Below, piece after piece: positions 27,207-36,257 of a DNA stretch of 51,335 bases. Within the stretch, counting starts at the first letter, position 1; the number at the start of each line of letters is the position of its first letter. The position numbers were made by a program, and so were the translations under genes. Under the pieces are notes generated by a model. That model was not told the DNA's origin. It saw only the letters and a list, made by a program, of their open reading frames with translations, and made no database searches. The DNA is from Lentilactobacillus farraginis DSM 18382 = JCM 14108 (lineage in GTDB: Bacteria; Bacillota; Bacilli; Lactobacillales; Lactobacillaceae). The stretch spans positions 1 through 51,335 of the forward strand of contig NZ_BAKI01000015.1 in the NCBI RefSeq assembly GCF_000583655.1, given 5' to 3'.

Positions 27207-27863
27207 TTAAAGGTCCACGTGGTGCTTCAGTTTTGGAAAAGCGTGGGTGTCCGACCACTTCATCATTTCGCCTTGGAAGATTAAGGCAAAGGCAGTCCCA
27301 AAACCGATCGCGTAAATCTTACCGGTAAAGAAGTAGGCCAATGCCGAAATAATAACGGGTGGGATGTAGCTCAGCCATTGGGAAGTAACCGCGCTGCCGG
27401 AAATGTATTTGAAGCGGATGATGTAGGCCAGGTCATCGTTGGGATGCATAATCAGATTGGCTCGGGCATACATGGAGACTGCCATTGCGACGCAGAATAA
27501 ACCGATCATGTCTAAAATCAACCGAAGCCAGAAATTATATGTAGGCACGCCTAATGAATCAAAAATCCATTGGGAAAATTGAACCAGATAACTGAAGGGA
27601 ACGGTGTAGAGTAAGTTGGAAACGAACCTGCGACGATCAAAAGAGCCGATCATCAGCTGATTGGCGATGGTGACGATAACGCCGTATAGAAAAAGAGTCG
27701 TTCCTAATGGTATGTTGACCCATTTGGAAAGGTTAACCGCTGAAGCAGTCCACACGGCACTTCCCAAGTTAGTTGAAATTGCCAGCGCGTTTCCGGCTGA
27801 GTTAATCACAATGGAAAGGCAGAGATAGCCGAACCGTTGATTAAAATCTTGAATTTTAGCCAT
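27207..27863 (-). CDS. YczE/YitT-like integral membrane protein
   Basis: A 218-aa protein with five to six helices of the YczE/YyaS family found across Firmicutes; B. subtilis YczE is linked to surfactin production, but the molecular activity is unknown. The GNALAISTNLGSAVWTA segment in the first helices is typical. The start is ATG 27863 (MAKIQDF); the longer frame to 27893 would include the ribosome site. That site is TGAGGGGA (27883-27876), 12 nt from the ATG. It is an exact complement of a loop of small RNA A (plus-strand 25036-25043), making this gene a candidate target. Confidence 0.78.
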   Translation of the reverse strand: MAKIQDFNQRFGYLCLSIVINSAGNALAISTNLGSAVWTASAVNLSKWVNIPLGTTLFLYGVIVTIANQLMIGSFDRRRFVSNLLYTVPFSYLVQFSQWIFDSLGVPTYNFWLRLILDMIGLFCVAMAVSMYARANLIMHPNDDLAYIIRFKYISGSAVTSQWLSYIPPVIISALAYFFTGKIYAIGFGTAFALIFQGEMMKWSDTHAFPKLKHHVDL

Positions 27864-27999
27864 TTTATTTTCAAATCCCCTCAAAAGTCTCAATACGATT
27901 TATTGTATAATAATCTTTTTGCTTTGGAAATAGCTCGGGGGCTAATTGATTCAATTACGTAGTTAATCATGTTAACATTTAAGATAAGAAGGTGATCTT

Positions 28000-28620
28000 G
28001 TGGAAAAAGCATATTCAGAAGTTGAAGCGGAGAGAAACTTCGAGAAAAATCGCCTTTGGTTTAGTCGCTTTAAAACGACCCGCTCATTTCAAAAGTTGAC
28101 AAAACCGGAGAAGGTAGCTGCACAGTACGTCACTCAGGCGTTTATAGGGTTGGCTTATAAGTATGAATTGCGAGAGCCGCGACGTTACACCGCTAAACTG
28201 GTAAAAAAAGTCCTGCTGGAATTATTTCCAAAAAGGATTGCGGCTACTAACGTCTTTTTTACATCAGTTATCCCCGTGATGCGCCGATATTTTATTTTTT
28301 TAGGTGTCCAACACAAAATCAGTAACGCTGATACATTGGTTCGGGCACTGGATTCAGTTGGCACCAAACAGTTACTGGATGGTCATCAAAATCACCGAAA
28401 TTGGGATGCCCATAAAACAAAGGCCATGACAATTTTAATGGGAACGGCCGATCACGTTGACCCCAAAAAAGTCGCGGCTTTTGAAGCAGATTATAATATG
28501 GGGGTGCCGTTAAGATTTTGCTTTGACCTGGGTGTTTATCGGAAACCTAAAAATATTATTTTACTCACGGAAGGATTGCGAAGAAGGTTTGAGCAAATTC
28601 TGTATGAAAAGCATAACTAA
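28000..28620 (+). CDS. Conserved-looking cytoplasmic protein of unknown function
   Basis: A 206-aa, basic, mostly helical protein with no signal peptide or membrane helix and no family that I recognise. It has several Arg/Lys-rich stretches (ELREPRRYTAKLVKKVLLELFPKR) and a WDAHKTKAMTILMGTADHVDP segment. The start is GTG at 28000 behind AAGGTGAT. It is divergent from the YczE-like gene. Confidence 0.6.
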   Translation: MEKAYSEVEAERNFEKNRLWFSRFKTTRSFQKLTKPEKVAAQYVTQAFIGLAYKYELREPRRYTAKLVKKVLLELFPKRIAATNVFFTSVIPVMRRYFIFLGVQHKISNADTLVRALDSVGTKQLLDGHQNHRNWDAHKTKAMTILMGTADHVDPKKVAAFEADYNMGVPLRFCFDLGVYRKPKNIILLTEGLRRRFEQILYEKHN

Positions 28621-28711
28621 TGCCGGGGTTAAGCCTGACAGGAAAAGCAACGTAACATTTTGAATTAGTAAGAGAATAATAAAGGATGCGAACCTGAATG
28701 GCAAACGTGCT

Positions 28712-28770
28712 GATAAAAATGCCCTTTCACTGAAGCAACGAATGGTTGTTTGAGGAAAAGGCATTTTTAT
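28712..28770. terminator. Bidirectional terminator-like hairpin
   Basis: ATAAAAATGCCCTTT pairs with AAAAGGCATTTTTAT around 28 nt, between the convergent genes ending at 28620 (+) and 28808 (-). Confidence 0.7.
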
Positions 28771-28807
28771 AGTTTCTAATTTGAATTGATTAATCATTAG
28801 TTAGTCG

Positions 28808-29014
28808 CTAATCGAGTTCCTGGATTTTTTTGATTACTTTTAAGTTAATGGCAGTTACCCCCTTGGCCGGCTGGTTGATATAGGCACGGTCATCTTTGAC
28901 AGCCGCAACGGTGCCGGTGATGTGGCCGTTGTCGGTTATCAACATGACCAGCTGTTGGGTTTTGTAAGCTTTAATTAATTCGTTTGAAAAATTTTTTGAC
29001 GTAATTGTCATCAT
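28808..29014 (-). CDS. 68-aa protein with Sm/SH3-like beta pattern
   Basis: A small protein: an N-terminal helix (about 7-18) followed by short strands LVMLITDNGHITGTVAAV, DDRAYIN and TAINLKVIKKIQ. The G-x(4)-G-x-V spacing and the final I..I..I strand recall Sm-like or SH3-type small barrels (YolD-like and DUF2642-type proteins look similar). I do not recognise it by name. The function is unknown; RNA binding is only a possibility. It is divergent from the 81-aa gene and monocistronic. Confidence 0.6.
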   Translation of the reverse strand: MMTITSKNFSNELIKAYKTQQLVMLITDNGHITGTVAAVKDDRAYINQPAKGVTAINLKVIKKIQELD

Positions 29015-29172
29015 TTCTCACCTCGGTTGGATAACTTTTAGTATAGTTCAGATTGAAGCCTTATGTAAATACAATTTTCAAATAAAATTTTAATCTTTGA
29101 AATTTTTACTATCACTTTTTTCCAATTAGCGCTAAAGTGGAGATATAGTGAGATAAGTGAGGTGAAAAAGAC

Positions 29173-29418
29173 ATGGAGATGACTGAACGCCAATTAATCC
29201 AGGAGATTTTAAACACGGTCGATGTGATTTATAAATTCGTAAACACCGATGACGATAAGAAGGAATATGAAATTATAATCAATCGCCAGGATGGCGATAA
29301 GCGACCGCTTGAAGAAATTAACCAAGAGATCAAGCATTACTTTACCGATGCCGATTTTAGTTATGACGAGAAACTAAACGACAACGGTGATGATATTCAC
29401 GTTGATGTAAAACGGTAA
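29173..29418 (+). CDS. Small acidic protein of unknown function
   Basis: An 81-aa acidic protein (many Asp/Glu, DDDKKEYEIIINRQDGDKRP), helical at the N-terminus and probably alpha/beta after that. No family is recognised. GAGGTGA before the ATG at 29173 supports expression. It stands 190 nt before glpK; whether it is cotranscribed is unclear. Confidence 0.55.
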   Translation: MEMTERQLIQEILNTVDVIYKFVNTDDDKKEYEIIINRQDGDKRPLEEINQEIKHYFTDADFSYDEKLNDNGDDIHVDVKR

Positions 29419-29608
29419 TTGGTCTAGTTATCTGATCCTTTTAAACCATTAATTACTGGGCAATTTGAACTAGTCGGTGCATTATGGTATAGTTCATAAT
29501 GTGCCTTTTTGTTAGGGAAATAAGATTGTCAAACAGTTAATTCGGGACGATTTGTGGTACTATTTTGCATAAAAATGAAATCGTTTCCGAATGATCGGAG
29601 GGAATTAG

Positions 29609-31123
29609 ATGCTTACAGACAGACCAAAATATGTACTTTCGATTGATCAAGGTACGACCAGTACCAGAGCAATGATTTTTGACCATAACGGCCGAAAAGT
29701 AATTGAGGCGTTTAAGCCGATTAAACAAATTATTCCGCATAACGGCTGGGTTGAAACGGATCCTAATGAAATTTGGACTTCCGTTTTGAACGTTATTTCG
29801 TCCGCATTTATCGATGCCGGGATTCACCCCGAGGATATTGCGGGGATTGGAATCGTTAATCAACGTGAAACAACGCTGGTTTGGGATAAGAAAACCGGCG
29901 AGCCGATTTATAATGCAATTGGTTGGCAATCAAAGCAAACCGCTCCCTTGGCCAGAAAGTTAAAGGACGGGGGCTATTCAAACCTGATCCACAAGAAGAC
30001 CGGCTTAATTATTGATTCTTATTTTTCAGCAACCAAGATTCGCTGGATTTTGGATCACGTGGACGGTGCTCAGAAACGAGCTGAAAAGGGCGAATTGCTT
30101 TTCGGAACGGTAGATACCTGGCTGGTTTGGAAATTATCCGGCGGTGAGTATCACGTAACCGATTACAGCAACGCCAGCCGAACGATGTTGTTTAATATCC
30201 ACGCGTTGCGATGGGATGACGATATTTTAAGGTTGTTGAACATCCCCCGGGCAATTTTGCCAGCCGTGAAAACATCTAGTGAATTTTATGGCACAACCAA
30301 AAATTATCAGTTTTACGGCATTGAAGTCCCGATTGCCGGAATTGCCGGTGACCAGTCGGCCGCTTTGATTGGTCAATTGGCTTTCGATCCTGGTATGATC
30401 AAGAATACTTATGGTGATGGTGCTTTTATTATGATGAACACGGGCACCAAACCGGAACTTTCCGATGATAATCTTTTGACGACCATCGCTTACAATATTG
30501 GCGGTAAGGTAACGTATGCGCTTGAAGGATCGATTTTCTCGGCCGGGACGGCACTCAGCTGGCTGGCTGACAGTCTTAAATTAATTGATAACGTCCCTGA
30601 ATCCCGGCAGGCTGCCATGAATTCAACGGATGACGATGAAGTTTACGTTATCCCGGCTTTCAATGGTTTGGGGGCGCCGTATTGGGAACAGGATGTTCGG
30701 GGCGCTGTCTTTGGCCTGACCCGTGGGACAACCAAAGATGATTTTGTTAAAGCGACGCTGCAGTCAATTGCTTATGGCACCAAGGATATTATCCAAACCA
30801 TGGAAGAAGATACCCATATACGAATCCCGGCATTAAAAGCAGATGGTGGGGCTTCCAGAAATAGCTATTTAATGCAATTTCAGGCTGATATTTTAAATAT
30901 CCCGATTCAACGGGCGGCCGATGAAAATACGACCGCGTTTGGCGCTGCAATTTTGGCCGGGTTGGCTGTCGGCTACTGGAAGGATATTGATGAAGTTAAG
31001 CACTTGGCGGAACCGGGACGACAATTCGAACCGAATATGGCGGAAAATCGTCGGAAGCGTTTATATCGTGGCTGGAAAGCAGCCATTGACGCAACCAGGT
31101 CATACCGGTTGACGAAACTTTAG
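29609..31123 (+). CDS. glpK: Glycerol kinase
   Basis: A 504-aa FGGY-family kinase that phosphorylates glycerol to sn-glycerol 3-phosphate with ATP in the cytoplasm. It starts with the phosphate loop [16 protein letters not shown] and carries GWQ..., [25 protein letters not shown] and [11 protein letters not shown] motifs. GGAGGG lies 7 nt before the ATG. The His phosphorylated by HPr of the PTS in Enterococcus and many Firmicutes GlpK (YHFYG) is Gln234 here (NYQFYG), so this enzyme should escape PTS activation. No glpD or glpF gene is adjacent. A small ORF follows at once. Confidence 0.95.
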   Translation: MLTDRPKYVLSIDQGTTSTRAMIFDHNGRKVIEAFKPIKQIIPHNGWVETDPNEIWTSVLNVISSAFIDAGIHPEDIAGIGIVNQRETTLVWDKKTGEPIYNAIGWQSKQTAPLARKLKDGGYSNLIHKKTGLIIDSYFSATKIRWILDHVDGAQKRAEKGELLFGTVDTWLVWKLSGGEYHVTDYSNASRTMLFNIHALRWDDDILRLLNIPRAILPAVKTSSEFYGTTKNYQFYGIEVPIAGIAGDQSAALIGQLAFDPGMIKNTYGDGAFIMMNTGTKPELSDDNLLTTIAYNIGGKVTYALEGSIFSAGTALSWLADSLKLIDNVPESRQAAMNSTDDDEVYVIPAFNGLGAPYWEQDVRGAVFGLTRGTTKDDFVKATLQSIAYGTKDIIQTMEEDTHIRIPALKADGGASRNSYLMQFQADILNIPIQRAADENTTAFGAAILAGLAVGYWKDIDEVKHLAEPGRQFEPNMAENRRKRLYRGWKAAIDATRSYRLTKL

Positions 31124-31125
31124 AG

Positions 31126-31389
31126 GTGATTACAATCGAAGCAGCAGGCAAAGCAAAACGAAAAGTTGAAGAAACGTACATTGTTTATGATGGCGAAAAT
31201 CATGATGATGTGATGAATTTTGTTAAACCACTTGACAGTCATGTAACAAAGAAAAAGAATAAGATTCAGATTGTTACGCCGCGGGGGGCAACTTCGGCTG
31301 AACCGGAGGAAGTCATTGTTAAAAGTCCTGGTAATCGAATTGAAATTTTCTCTCAAGATGAGTTCGCGGCAGTATACGATGTTTTATAG
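31126..31389 (+). CDS. Small protein behind glpK, start codon unclear
   Basis: An 84-87-aa protein of no recognised family (VEETYIVYDGENHDDVMNFVKPLDSHV...SPGNRIEIFSQDEFAAVYDVL). The longest frame begins with GTG at 31126, but that GTG is part of a perfect ribosome site AGAGGTGAT (31122-31130). At the right distance (8 nt from GAGG) the in-frame codon is ATC at 31135. Either a rare ATC start is used, or a sequence error hides an ATG. It is coupled to glpK (2 nt after its stop). Confidence 0.6.
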   Translation: MITIEAAGKAKRKVEETYIVYDGENHDDVMNFVKPLDSHVTKKKNKIQIVTPRGATSAEPEEVIVKSPGNRIEIFSQDEFAAVYDVL

Positions 31390-31419
31390 GACCGTTTTAA
31401 TTTGATGGTTAAAAATAAT

Positions 31420-31464
31420 AGAGCTGCCTGTAAGCTGATAAATTTTCAGCCTGCAGGCAGCTCT
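31420..31464. terminator. Hairpin between convergent genes
   Basis: AGAGCTGCCTG pairs with CAGGCAGCTCT with an inner GCTGA/TCAGC stem. On the minus strand it is followed by TATTATTTTT. Confidence 0.7.
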
Positions 31465-31476
31465 GTTGATTAATGG

Positions 31477-31908
31477 TTATTTTTCTTTTAGATAGTGAGC
31501 ACTGACCAGTAATTCCCGCGACCGTTCATCCGCAGGCGTATAACCCAGTTTGAAAAGATGCTTAAAGTACATCATATTATAAATCAGCATCCAAACAACA
31601 CCGAGAAAGTATTCGCCGGTATAAAAGGTGATGCTTAGGGGCTGGACCAGATACATAGACAGGCCCATTCCAGCGATTACTTCAACGCCCAGCATACAGA
31701 AAAAGTTGTACCAATCGGAACGAAAGACCGGCACCAGAATTTGAAAGAAAAGGGCGGTAAATGACAGCCCGACTTTGGCGATTCTAATCTGACCGGTTTT
31801 TTTATTAACAACAGTCGCAAAATTAGGTGGGATCGGAATTAAGTTCCGTGGATCATTATCGTTATTGTCGTTGTTATCATTATTCCCATTTCCGAATGGA
31901 TTTTGCAT
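31477..31908 (-). CDS. Membrane protein with Asn/Asp-rich N-terminus
   Basis: A 143-aa protein. The N-terminus is low-complexity (NGNNDNNDNNDNDP), followed by about three hydrophobic segments (about 48-65, 68-90, 95-112) and a charged tail. It resembles small DUF2628-type inner-membrane proteins in layout, but I cannot name the family. AAAGGGG precedes the ATG. Confidence 0.6.
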   Translation of the reverse strand: MQNPFGNGNNDNNDNNDNDPRNLIPIPPNFATVVNKKTGQIRIAKVGLSFTALFFQILVPVFRSDWYNFFCMLGVEVIAGMGLSMYLVQPLSITFYTGEYFLGVVWMLIYNMMYFKHLFKLGYTPADERSRELLVSAHYLKEK

Positions 31909-31941
31909 GGTATTCCCCTTTCTAAATGGTGTTTCAGTAGA

Positions 31942-33323
31942 TTATTTCTTTTTAAATTTAACAACGCATTCGCATCGGGATGTTTGGGGCATTAAATCCA
32001 CCGATTGAATATATTCGACATTGTACTTCCGAGTTAATTTTACTAGATCACGAGCCAAAGTCGAGGGGTTGCATGAAATATAAACGAACTTTTTCGGGGT
32101 AATGTCCAAAATTGTCTTAATTAAGGAATCTGCCAAACCGGTCCGTGGTGGATCAACAATCAGCGCCGTTGGTCGCCAGCCATCTTCAATCCAAAGCGGC
32201 AGCAGGCTTTCTGCTTCACCGACTTCATAAATGGCGTTCATAATCCCGTTTTTAATGGCGTTGGCGTTGGCATCGTCCACGGCCGCTTTAATGGTATCCA
32301 TACCGCGAACTTCACGGACTTTATCGGCAACCGAAAGTCCGATGGTGCCCACACCGGCGTAAGCGTCCACCAACTTTTCCTTGCCGGTCAGATCAAGCGC
32401 CTTGAAAGCCTCTTGATACAGGACCTCTGTCATTTCGGGATTGACCTGTAGAAAGGCCCGTGCAGACAGGTCAAAGGAAAGCCCGTTTAAAACTTCCGTA
32501 ATCTTTTCCTTACCAGCCAAATGAATAGTTTCGGGCCCCAAATAAGAGAGGTCTTGCCCGGATTAACATTTTGCATAATTGAAACGACTTCGGGTAGTTC
32601 GGCGGCGATTCGTTCCAGCAGCTGCCGTTTCTTTAACAGCTTTTTACTTTGCGTAATAAATGTTACCTGAACTTGATCGGTCGCGGTTGCGGCACGAACA
32701 ACGACCGTTTTAATAATCCCGGCATTCTTCTCTTCATCATAAACAGGGATTCCCAATTCGTCGATTATGGCGACAACTGCCCGCATGACTTTCATTGTCA
32801 GTGGGTACTGCAAAGCGGAAGTCTTTAAATCCACAACGGTGTGGCTGCGGTGCTTGTACAGACCGGCAATCACCTTTTCGCCGTCACTTCTGACTTGAAA
32901 AGTTGCTTTATTTCGATAATGAACGGGATGCTCCATGCCGATTGTCGCTCGGAGTTTATATTTTCGATAACCGGCGGGCTTATACTTTTCAAGCGAGTCT
33001 TTAATGACGTCCCGTTTAAATGTCAGTTGTTTATCATAAGCGAGATTTTCCAGCTCAAAGCCACCGACATCATTGGCGTAGTCGTCAACCGGCTGGATCC
33101 GATCATCACTTTTTCGAAGGATTTCGACCAGCTCTGCTCGGATAAAATTGTGTAAATCCTCAATAACGTTGACAACAACTTTCTCAGTTGGTAGGGCACC
33201 CGGGACAAAAACCAGCTTATGTTCGTAGTAGCCGATTCCCTCGCCGTTGATGCCGAGCCGTTTAATGGTTAATTTTAATTGTTCACCCTGATTAACGTGA
33301 ACTTGTGGTTTTTTAGTATACAT
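31942..33323 (-). CDS. rlmD: 23S rRNA (uracil-5)-methyltransferase, RlmD/RlmCD type, one frameshift
   Basis: An SAM-dependent enzyme of about 460 aa that makes 5-methyluridine in 23S rRNA. The N-terminal TRAM domain (about 8-65, LKLTIKRLGINGEGIGYYEHKLVFVPGAL) binds RNA. The C-terminal part has the SAM motif DAYAGVGTIGLSVAD, the DPPRTGL motif and the catalytic Cys in YISCNPSTLARD. One added G in the G4 run at 32536-32539 joins the halves (SLIWGPETIHLAGKEK). The Cys residues that hold the Fe-S cluster in RumA-like enzymes are absent: the CGGC site reads VGGF. Start ATG 33323 is used because AGGA lies 8 nt before it. Confidence 0.88.
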
Positions 33324-33456
33324 GAAACCGTCCTTATATCTATAGTTATTATGTATCATAGCACAGAGTAGGGGGCTTTCGCACCTGCTTGTACTTTCAA
33401 AGGCTGGCTGATTGCTGCTTCAGGTTAACCGGCGACTAATAAATCTTAATGAACTG

Positions 33457-33573
33457 AGAGTGGGACGAAAGGCGGTTAACTTCCAGAGCGTAATCGAATT
33501 ATCCGAATATTCCGGGCTTGAATGTTTGGATAATTTGATTACGTGGTAGGAAGTTGCCTTTCGGCGCACGTTT
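33457..33573 (+). repeat. Variant long-hairpin repeat
   Basis: Outer stem CGAAAGGC..GTTAACTTCC with GGAAGTTGCCTTTCG, inner stem GCGTAATCGAATTATCC with GGATAATTTGATTACG, apex ATATTCCGGGCTTGAATGT. The left end AGTGGGACGAAAGGCGGTTA aligns with AGTGAGCGGATCAAAGCGGTTA of the main family. It lies between rlmD and the aldo-keto reductase gene. Confidence 0.75.
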
Positions 33574-33605
33574 TCGCTTAGTAATAATCGTGATCACACA
33601 CAAAA

Positions 33606-33640
33606 AGCTGGACAAAATTGCTTTTGTCTCAGCCGTTTTA
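33606..33640 (-). terminator. Terminator of the aldo-keto reductase gene
   Basis: GCTGGACAAAA pairs with TTTTGTCTCAGC, a near copy of the terminator at 13942-13984. The shared block with the repeat suggests that both were copied together. Confidence 0.6.
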
Positions 33641-33671
33641 ACTGGATCGTATTGTAAGGTTAAAGTTGGTT

Positions 33672-34520
33672 TTACCAGGTTGCCGTATCGGGGTCGGTTG
33701 CCAAGCCGGCTTTACCGTGAAAGCCGTCGATGGTTTTCATATCGGCATTGGAAAGATTAAAGTCAAAAATATCGGCATTTTCCCGGATATATTTTTCGTG
33801 GACGGACTTTGGCAGTGGCAAAAAGCCGTGCTGAAGCGACCAGCGAAGGACAACCTGAGCCGGGTTCTTGCCATATTTGCGACCGATGGCTGCTAATTCC
33901 GGAATCTTTAAAATGCCACCGGTTCCAAGGGGGCTATAAGCTTCGGTTAAAATATCGTGGTCGTTGTTGTATTCAACTACGCCCGGCTGCATGTCGGAAG
34001 GATTGATAAACATTTGGTTGACCATCGGCTTCACTTTGGCTGTTTCCAATAGGGCGGCAAGGTGTTTTTCACGGAAGTTGGAAACACCGATTGCCTTGGC
34101 AGTACCCTTTTCGTAAAATTCTTCCATTGCCCGCCAGGATTCGGCGTTGGCTTTTTGCCAGTCATTTCTGAAATCAACCGGATTTGGCCAATGAATCAGG
34201 TAGAGGTCAACGTAATCAAGTCCCAGCTTTTCAAGCGAGCGGCCGAAAGCTTCCTTGGTTGCTTCATAGCCGTGGTCGGCATTCCATAATTTGGTTGTGA
34301 CAAAAAGGTCTTCCCGACTGACGCCGCTATCGCGAATGGCTTTGCCGACACTTTCTTCGTTGCCGTAAGCAGCCGCCGTGTCAATGTGGCGATAACCAAT
34401 GTTTAAGGCCGTTAGAACGGCGTGATAAGCTTCCTCACCATCTGCCGATTGCCAGGTACCAAAGCCAACCTGTGGGATTTTAACGCCGTTTGAAAGGGTG
34501 TACGTATCTGTTAATGACAT
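33672..34520 (-). CDS. Aldo-keto reductase (2,5-diketo-D-gluconate reductase type)
   Basis: A 282-aa TIM-barrel NADPH-dependent oxidoreductase of AKR5-like type. The catalytic tetrad is visible: Asp47 and Tyr52 in HIDTAAAYGNE, Lys77 in TKLWN, His110 in LIHWP. The NADPH phosphate-binding LPLPKSVHEKYIREN region is near the C-terminus. It reduces small aldehydes or ketones; the true substrate is unknown. It is monocistronic, with AGGAGG upstream of the ATG. Confidence 0.9.
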   Translation of the reverse strand: MSLTDTYTLSNGVKIPQVGFGTWQSADGEEAYHAVLTALNIGYRHIDTAAAYGNEESVGKAIRDSGVSREDLFVTTKLWNADHGYEATKEAFGRSLEKLGLDYVDLYLIHWPNPVDFRNDWQKANAESWRAMEEFYEKGTAKAIGVSNFREKHLAALLETAKVKPMVNQMFINPSDMQPGVVEYNNDHDILTEAYSPLGTGGILKIPELAAIGRKYGKNPAQVVLRWSLQHGFLPLPKSVHEKYIRENADIFDFNLSNADMKTIDGFHGKAGLATDPDTATW

Positions 34521-34614
34521 TTTTTAAACCTCCTAATAATAAATAAGTATCTTTACTAATCGTACTGGAAAATTTGAGGGTCGACAAGTGTTTTAACATT
34601 AAAGGCAAGTGATG

Positions 34615-35097
34615 TCAGAGCGTCATTAAGTAGAAAAGGTCCATTGAATCGTGTTCGCCGCCGTTAAGCGAGTGGGCTAATTTGTGAAAGCCGTATTTTT
34701 GATAAAGGTGGACGGCGGTTTTGAGGTTGTGGTGGGTTTCCAGATAAAGTTTTTGATAACCGGCTTTTCGGGCAAAGGCAACGGCCGTGTCTAATAGTTT
34801 GTAACTCAAATGATGCCCGCGAGCAGCCGGCAGTAAGTATAGTTTTTGCAGTTCGGCAATCCCGTTTTCGAAATCGTATTCGCCAATGCCGGTACCGCCA
34901 AGAACCTGACCAGTTTCATCAGTCACTACGAAATACTGGCGTTGGGGAGTTTGCTGATAAAAGTCGCTTAGGTGGTCGAGTTCTTTGTCGAAGTAAGCAG
35001 TGCCGGGAATCGCCAACCCGTAAAATTTAAGCGTTTGGCGAACAATTGCTGCAAGCGCGGCATCGTCCTGCTTTTGAATCGGATGAATAGCATACAT
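34615..35097 (-). CDS. GNAT-family N-acetyltransferase
   Basis: A 160-aa acetyltransferase. The acetyl-CoA pyrophosphate loop appears as LYLLPAARGHHLSYKLLDTAVAFARKAGYQKLYLET, and the C-terminal YQKYGFHK is the usual end of the fold. It resembles YjbC/small-molecule GNATs; the acceptor is unknown. It is a single gene, convergent with nothing and separated from the SDR gene by a repeat fragment. Confidence 0.8.
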   Translation of the reverse strand: MYAIHPIQKQDDAALAAIVRQTLKFYGLAIPGTAYFDKELDHLSDFYQQTPQRQYFVVTDETGQVLGGTGIGEYDFENGIAELQKLYLLPAARGHHLSYKLLDTAVAFARKAGYQKLYLETHHNLKTAVHLYQKYGFHKLAHSLNGGEHDSMDLFYLMTL

Positions 35098-35146
35098 GAG
35101 TGAATCGCCTCGAATATTGTTTTAGGAATGATGATAGCACAAAATA

Positions 35147-35177
35147 AGTGTGCGGAGCAAAACGATTAGCACCCCTC
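35147..35177 (+). repeat. Left-end fragment of the long-hairpin repeat
   Basis: AAGTGTGCGGAGCAAAACG then ATTAGCACCC: only the first arm of an element. It provides a false GTG start for the frame of the following SDR gene. Confidence 0.65.
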
Positions 35178-35293
35178 AATTTAAAGGCAGTCGTTTTACA
35201 GAGAAAGTAGCTGGCAGTGATATAATTAAACTATTAAATCTTTTAGCCACACAGCGTTACTTGGATGCAAATAACGGAAGGACGGGATTGTTT

Positions 35294-36150
35294 ATGAGCC
35301 GAAAAGTTGCCATTGTAACCGGCGCTTCATCCGGAATTGGAAAGCAGATTGCGAAAAATCTGCATCGAAACGGGATGGACGTTTATGCTTTATCAAGAAA
35401 AGTTTATCAAATGAACGAATTGGATGATTTGGGCATTCATACAAAACATTTGGATGTTACTGATTACGATGAAGTAGATCAGGTTGTTGATCAGATTGTC
35501 AAAGAGACTGGTCGAATTGATGTTTTAGTGAATAATGCCGGTTTGGGCGTCTTCGGTCCGGCTGAAGAAGTGGCTTTGAGTGAGGGAGAGTATGAATTCA
35601 AGGTCAACGTTTTTGCGGTTATGAAATTAATCCAGGCGGTTCTGCCCACAATGCGAAAGCAAAAAAGCGGTCGAATTATCAATGTTTCGTCAATTGACGG
35701 TAAGATATACAATTTACTGGGCAGTTGGTACGTTGGCTCCAAGTATGCTATCGAAGGCATTAGCGATGCTTTAAGGCTTGAATTAAAACCGTTTGGGATT
35801 GACGTTATTGTGATTGAGCCTGGGGCTATTCGCTCGGCATGGAAGGATACGGCAACTGGTAAAATGGTTGAAAGAGCGGCGGATGGCCTTATGCCAAACT
35901 GGCTCGTCAATCAGCGGATTTCTTCTCAATGGCTTATAAGTTTGCGTCGGAGCCCCGGGTAGTTGCTCGAATGGTGGATCGAGCAGCATTCTCCAGAAGA
36001 CCAAAGACCAGGTATGCAGGCGGTGCGGGCGCAAAGCCGATTCTCATGATGAGAAAGCTGCTGCCGGACAGATGTTTCGATTCGTTTTTAACCGCTATCA
36101 ACAAGTACGCACAGAAAATCCTGAATAAGCAGACGGCATTTAACAGGTAG
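35294..36150 (+). CDS. Short-chain dehydrogenase/reductase, one frameshift
   Basis: A classical SDR of about 286 aa. Motifs: VTGASSGIGKQIA (NAD(P)-binding), NNAGLG, catalytic Ser in INVSSIDGK and Tyr-x3-Lys in YVGSKYAIEG. The frame breaks near residue 212; one added A in the AA at 35928-35929 gives RISSQMAYKFASEPRVVARMV and the family's C-terminus to a stop at 36148-36150. The start is ATG 35294 (GGAAGGA upstream); the longer frame begins in a repeat fragment. The gene is flanked on both sides by same-direction repeat fragments (35147 and 36149), the second touching its stop codon. The substrate is unknown. Confidence 0.82.
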
Positions 36151-36199
36151 TGTGCGAAGCAAAACGGGTAGCACCCGGAGCAAAGTGGTTAATGCCCAA
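36149..36199 (+). repeat. Two left-end fragments of the long-hairpin repeat
   Basis: AGTGTGCGAAGCAAAACGGG, then TAGCACCCGGAGCAAAGTGGTTAATGCCC: two partial left arms joined. It begins within the stop codon of the SDR gene. Confidence 0.6.
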
Positions 36200-36257
36200 T
36201 TTATTATTAATTTATACGCTTTTGGATTGCAAAAGACCACATTATATGTGAAAATAA

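Noticed and set aside
28561..28797. 78-codon minus-strand ORF after the 206-aa gene
   Set aside because: It overlaps the end of that gene and the terminator hairpin at 28712-28770; composition is not protein-like.
35150..35293. Longer N-terminus for the SDR from GTG 35150
   Set aside because: The extra 48 codons begin inside a repeat fragment and have no ribosome site; the Rossmann motif starts right after ATG 35294.
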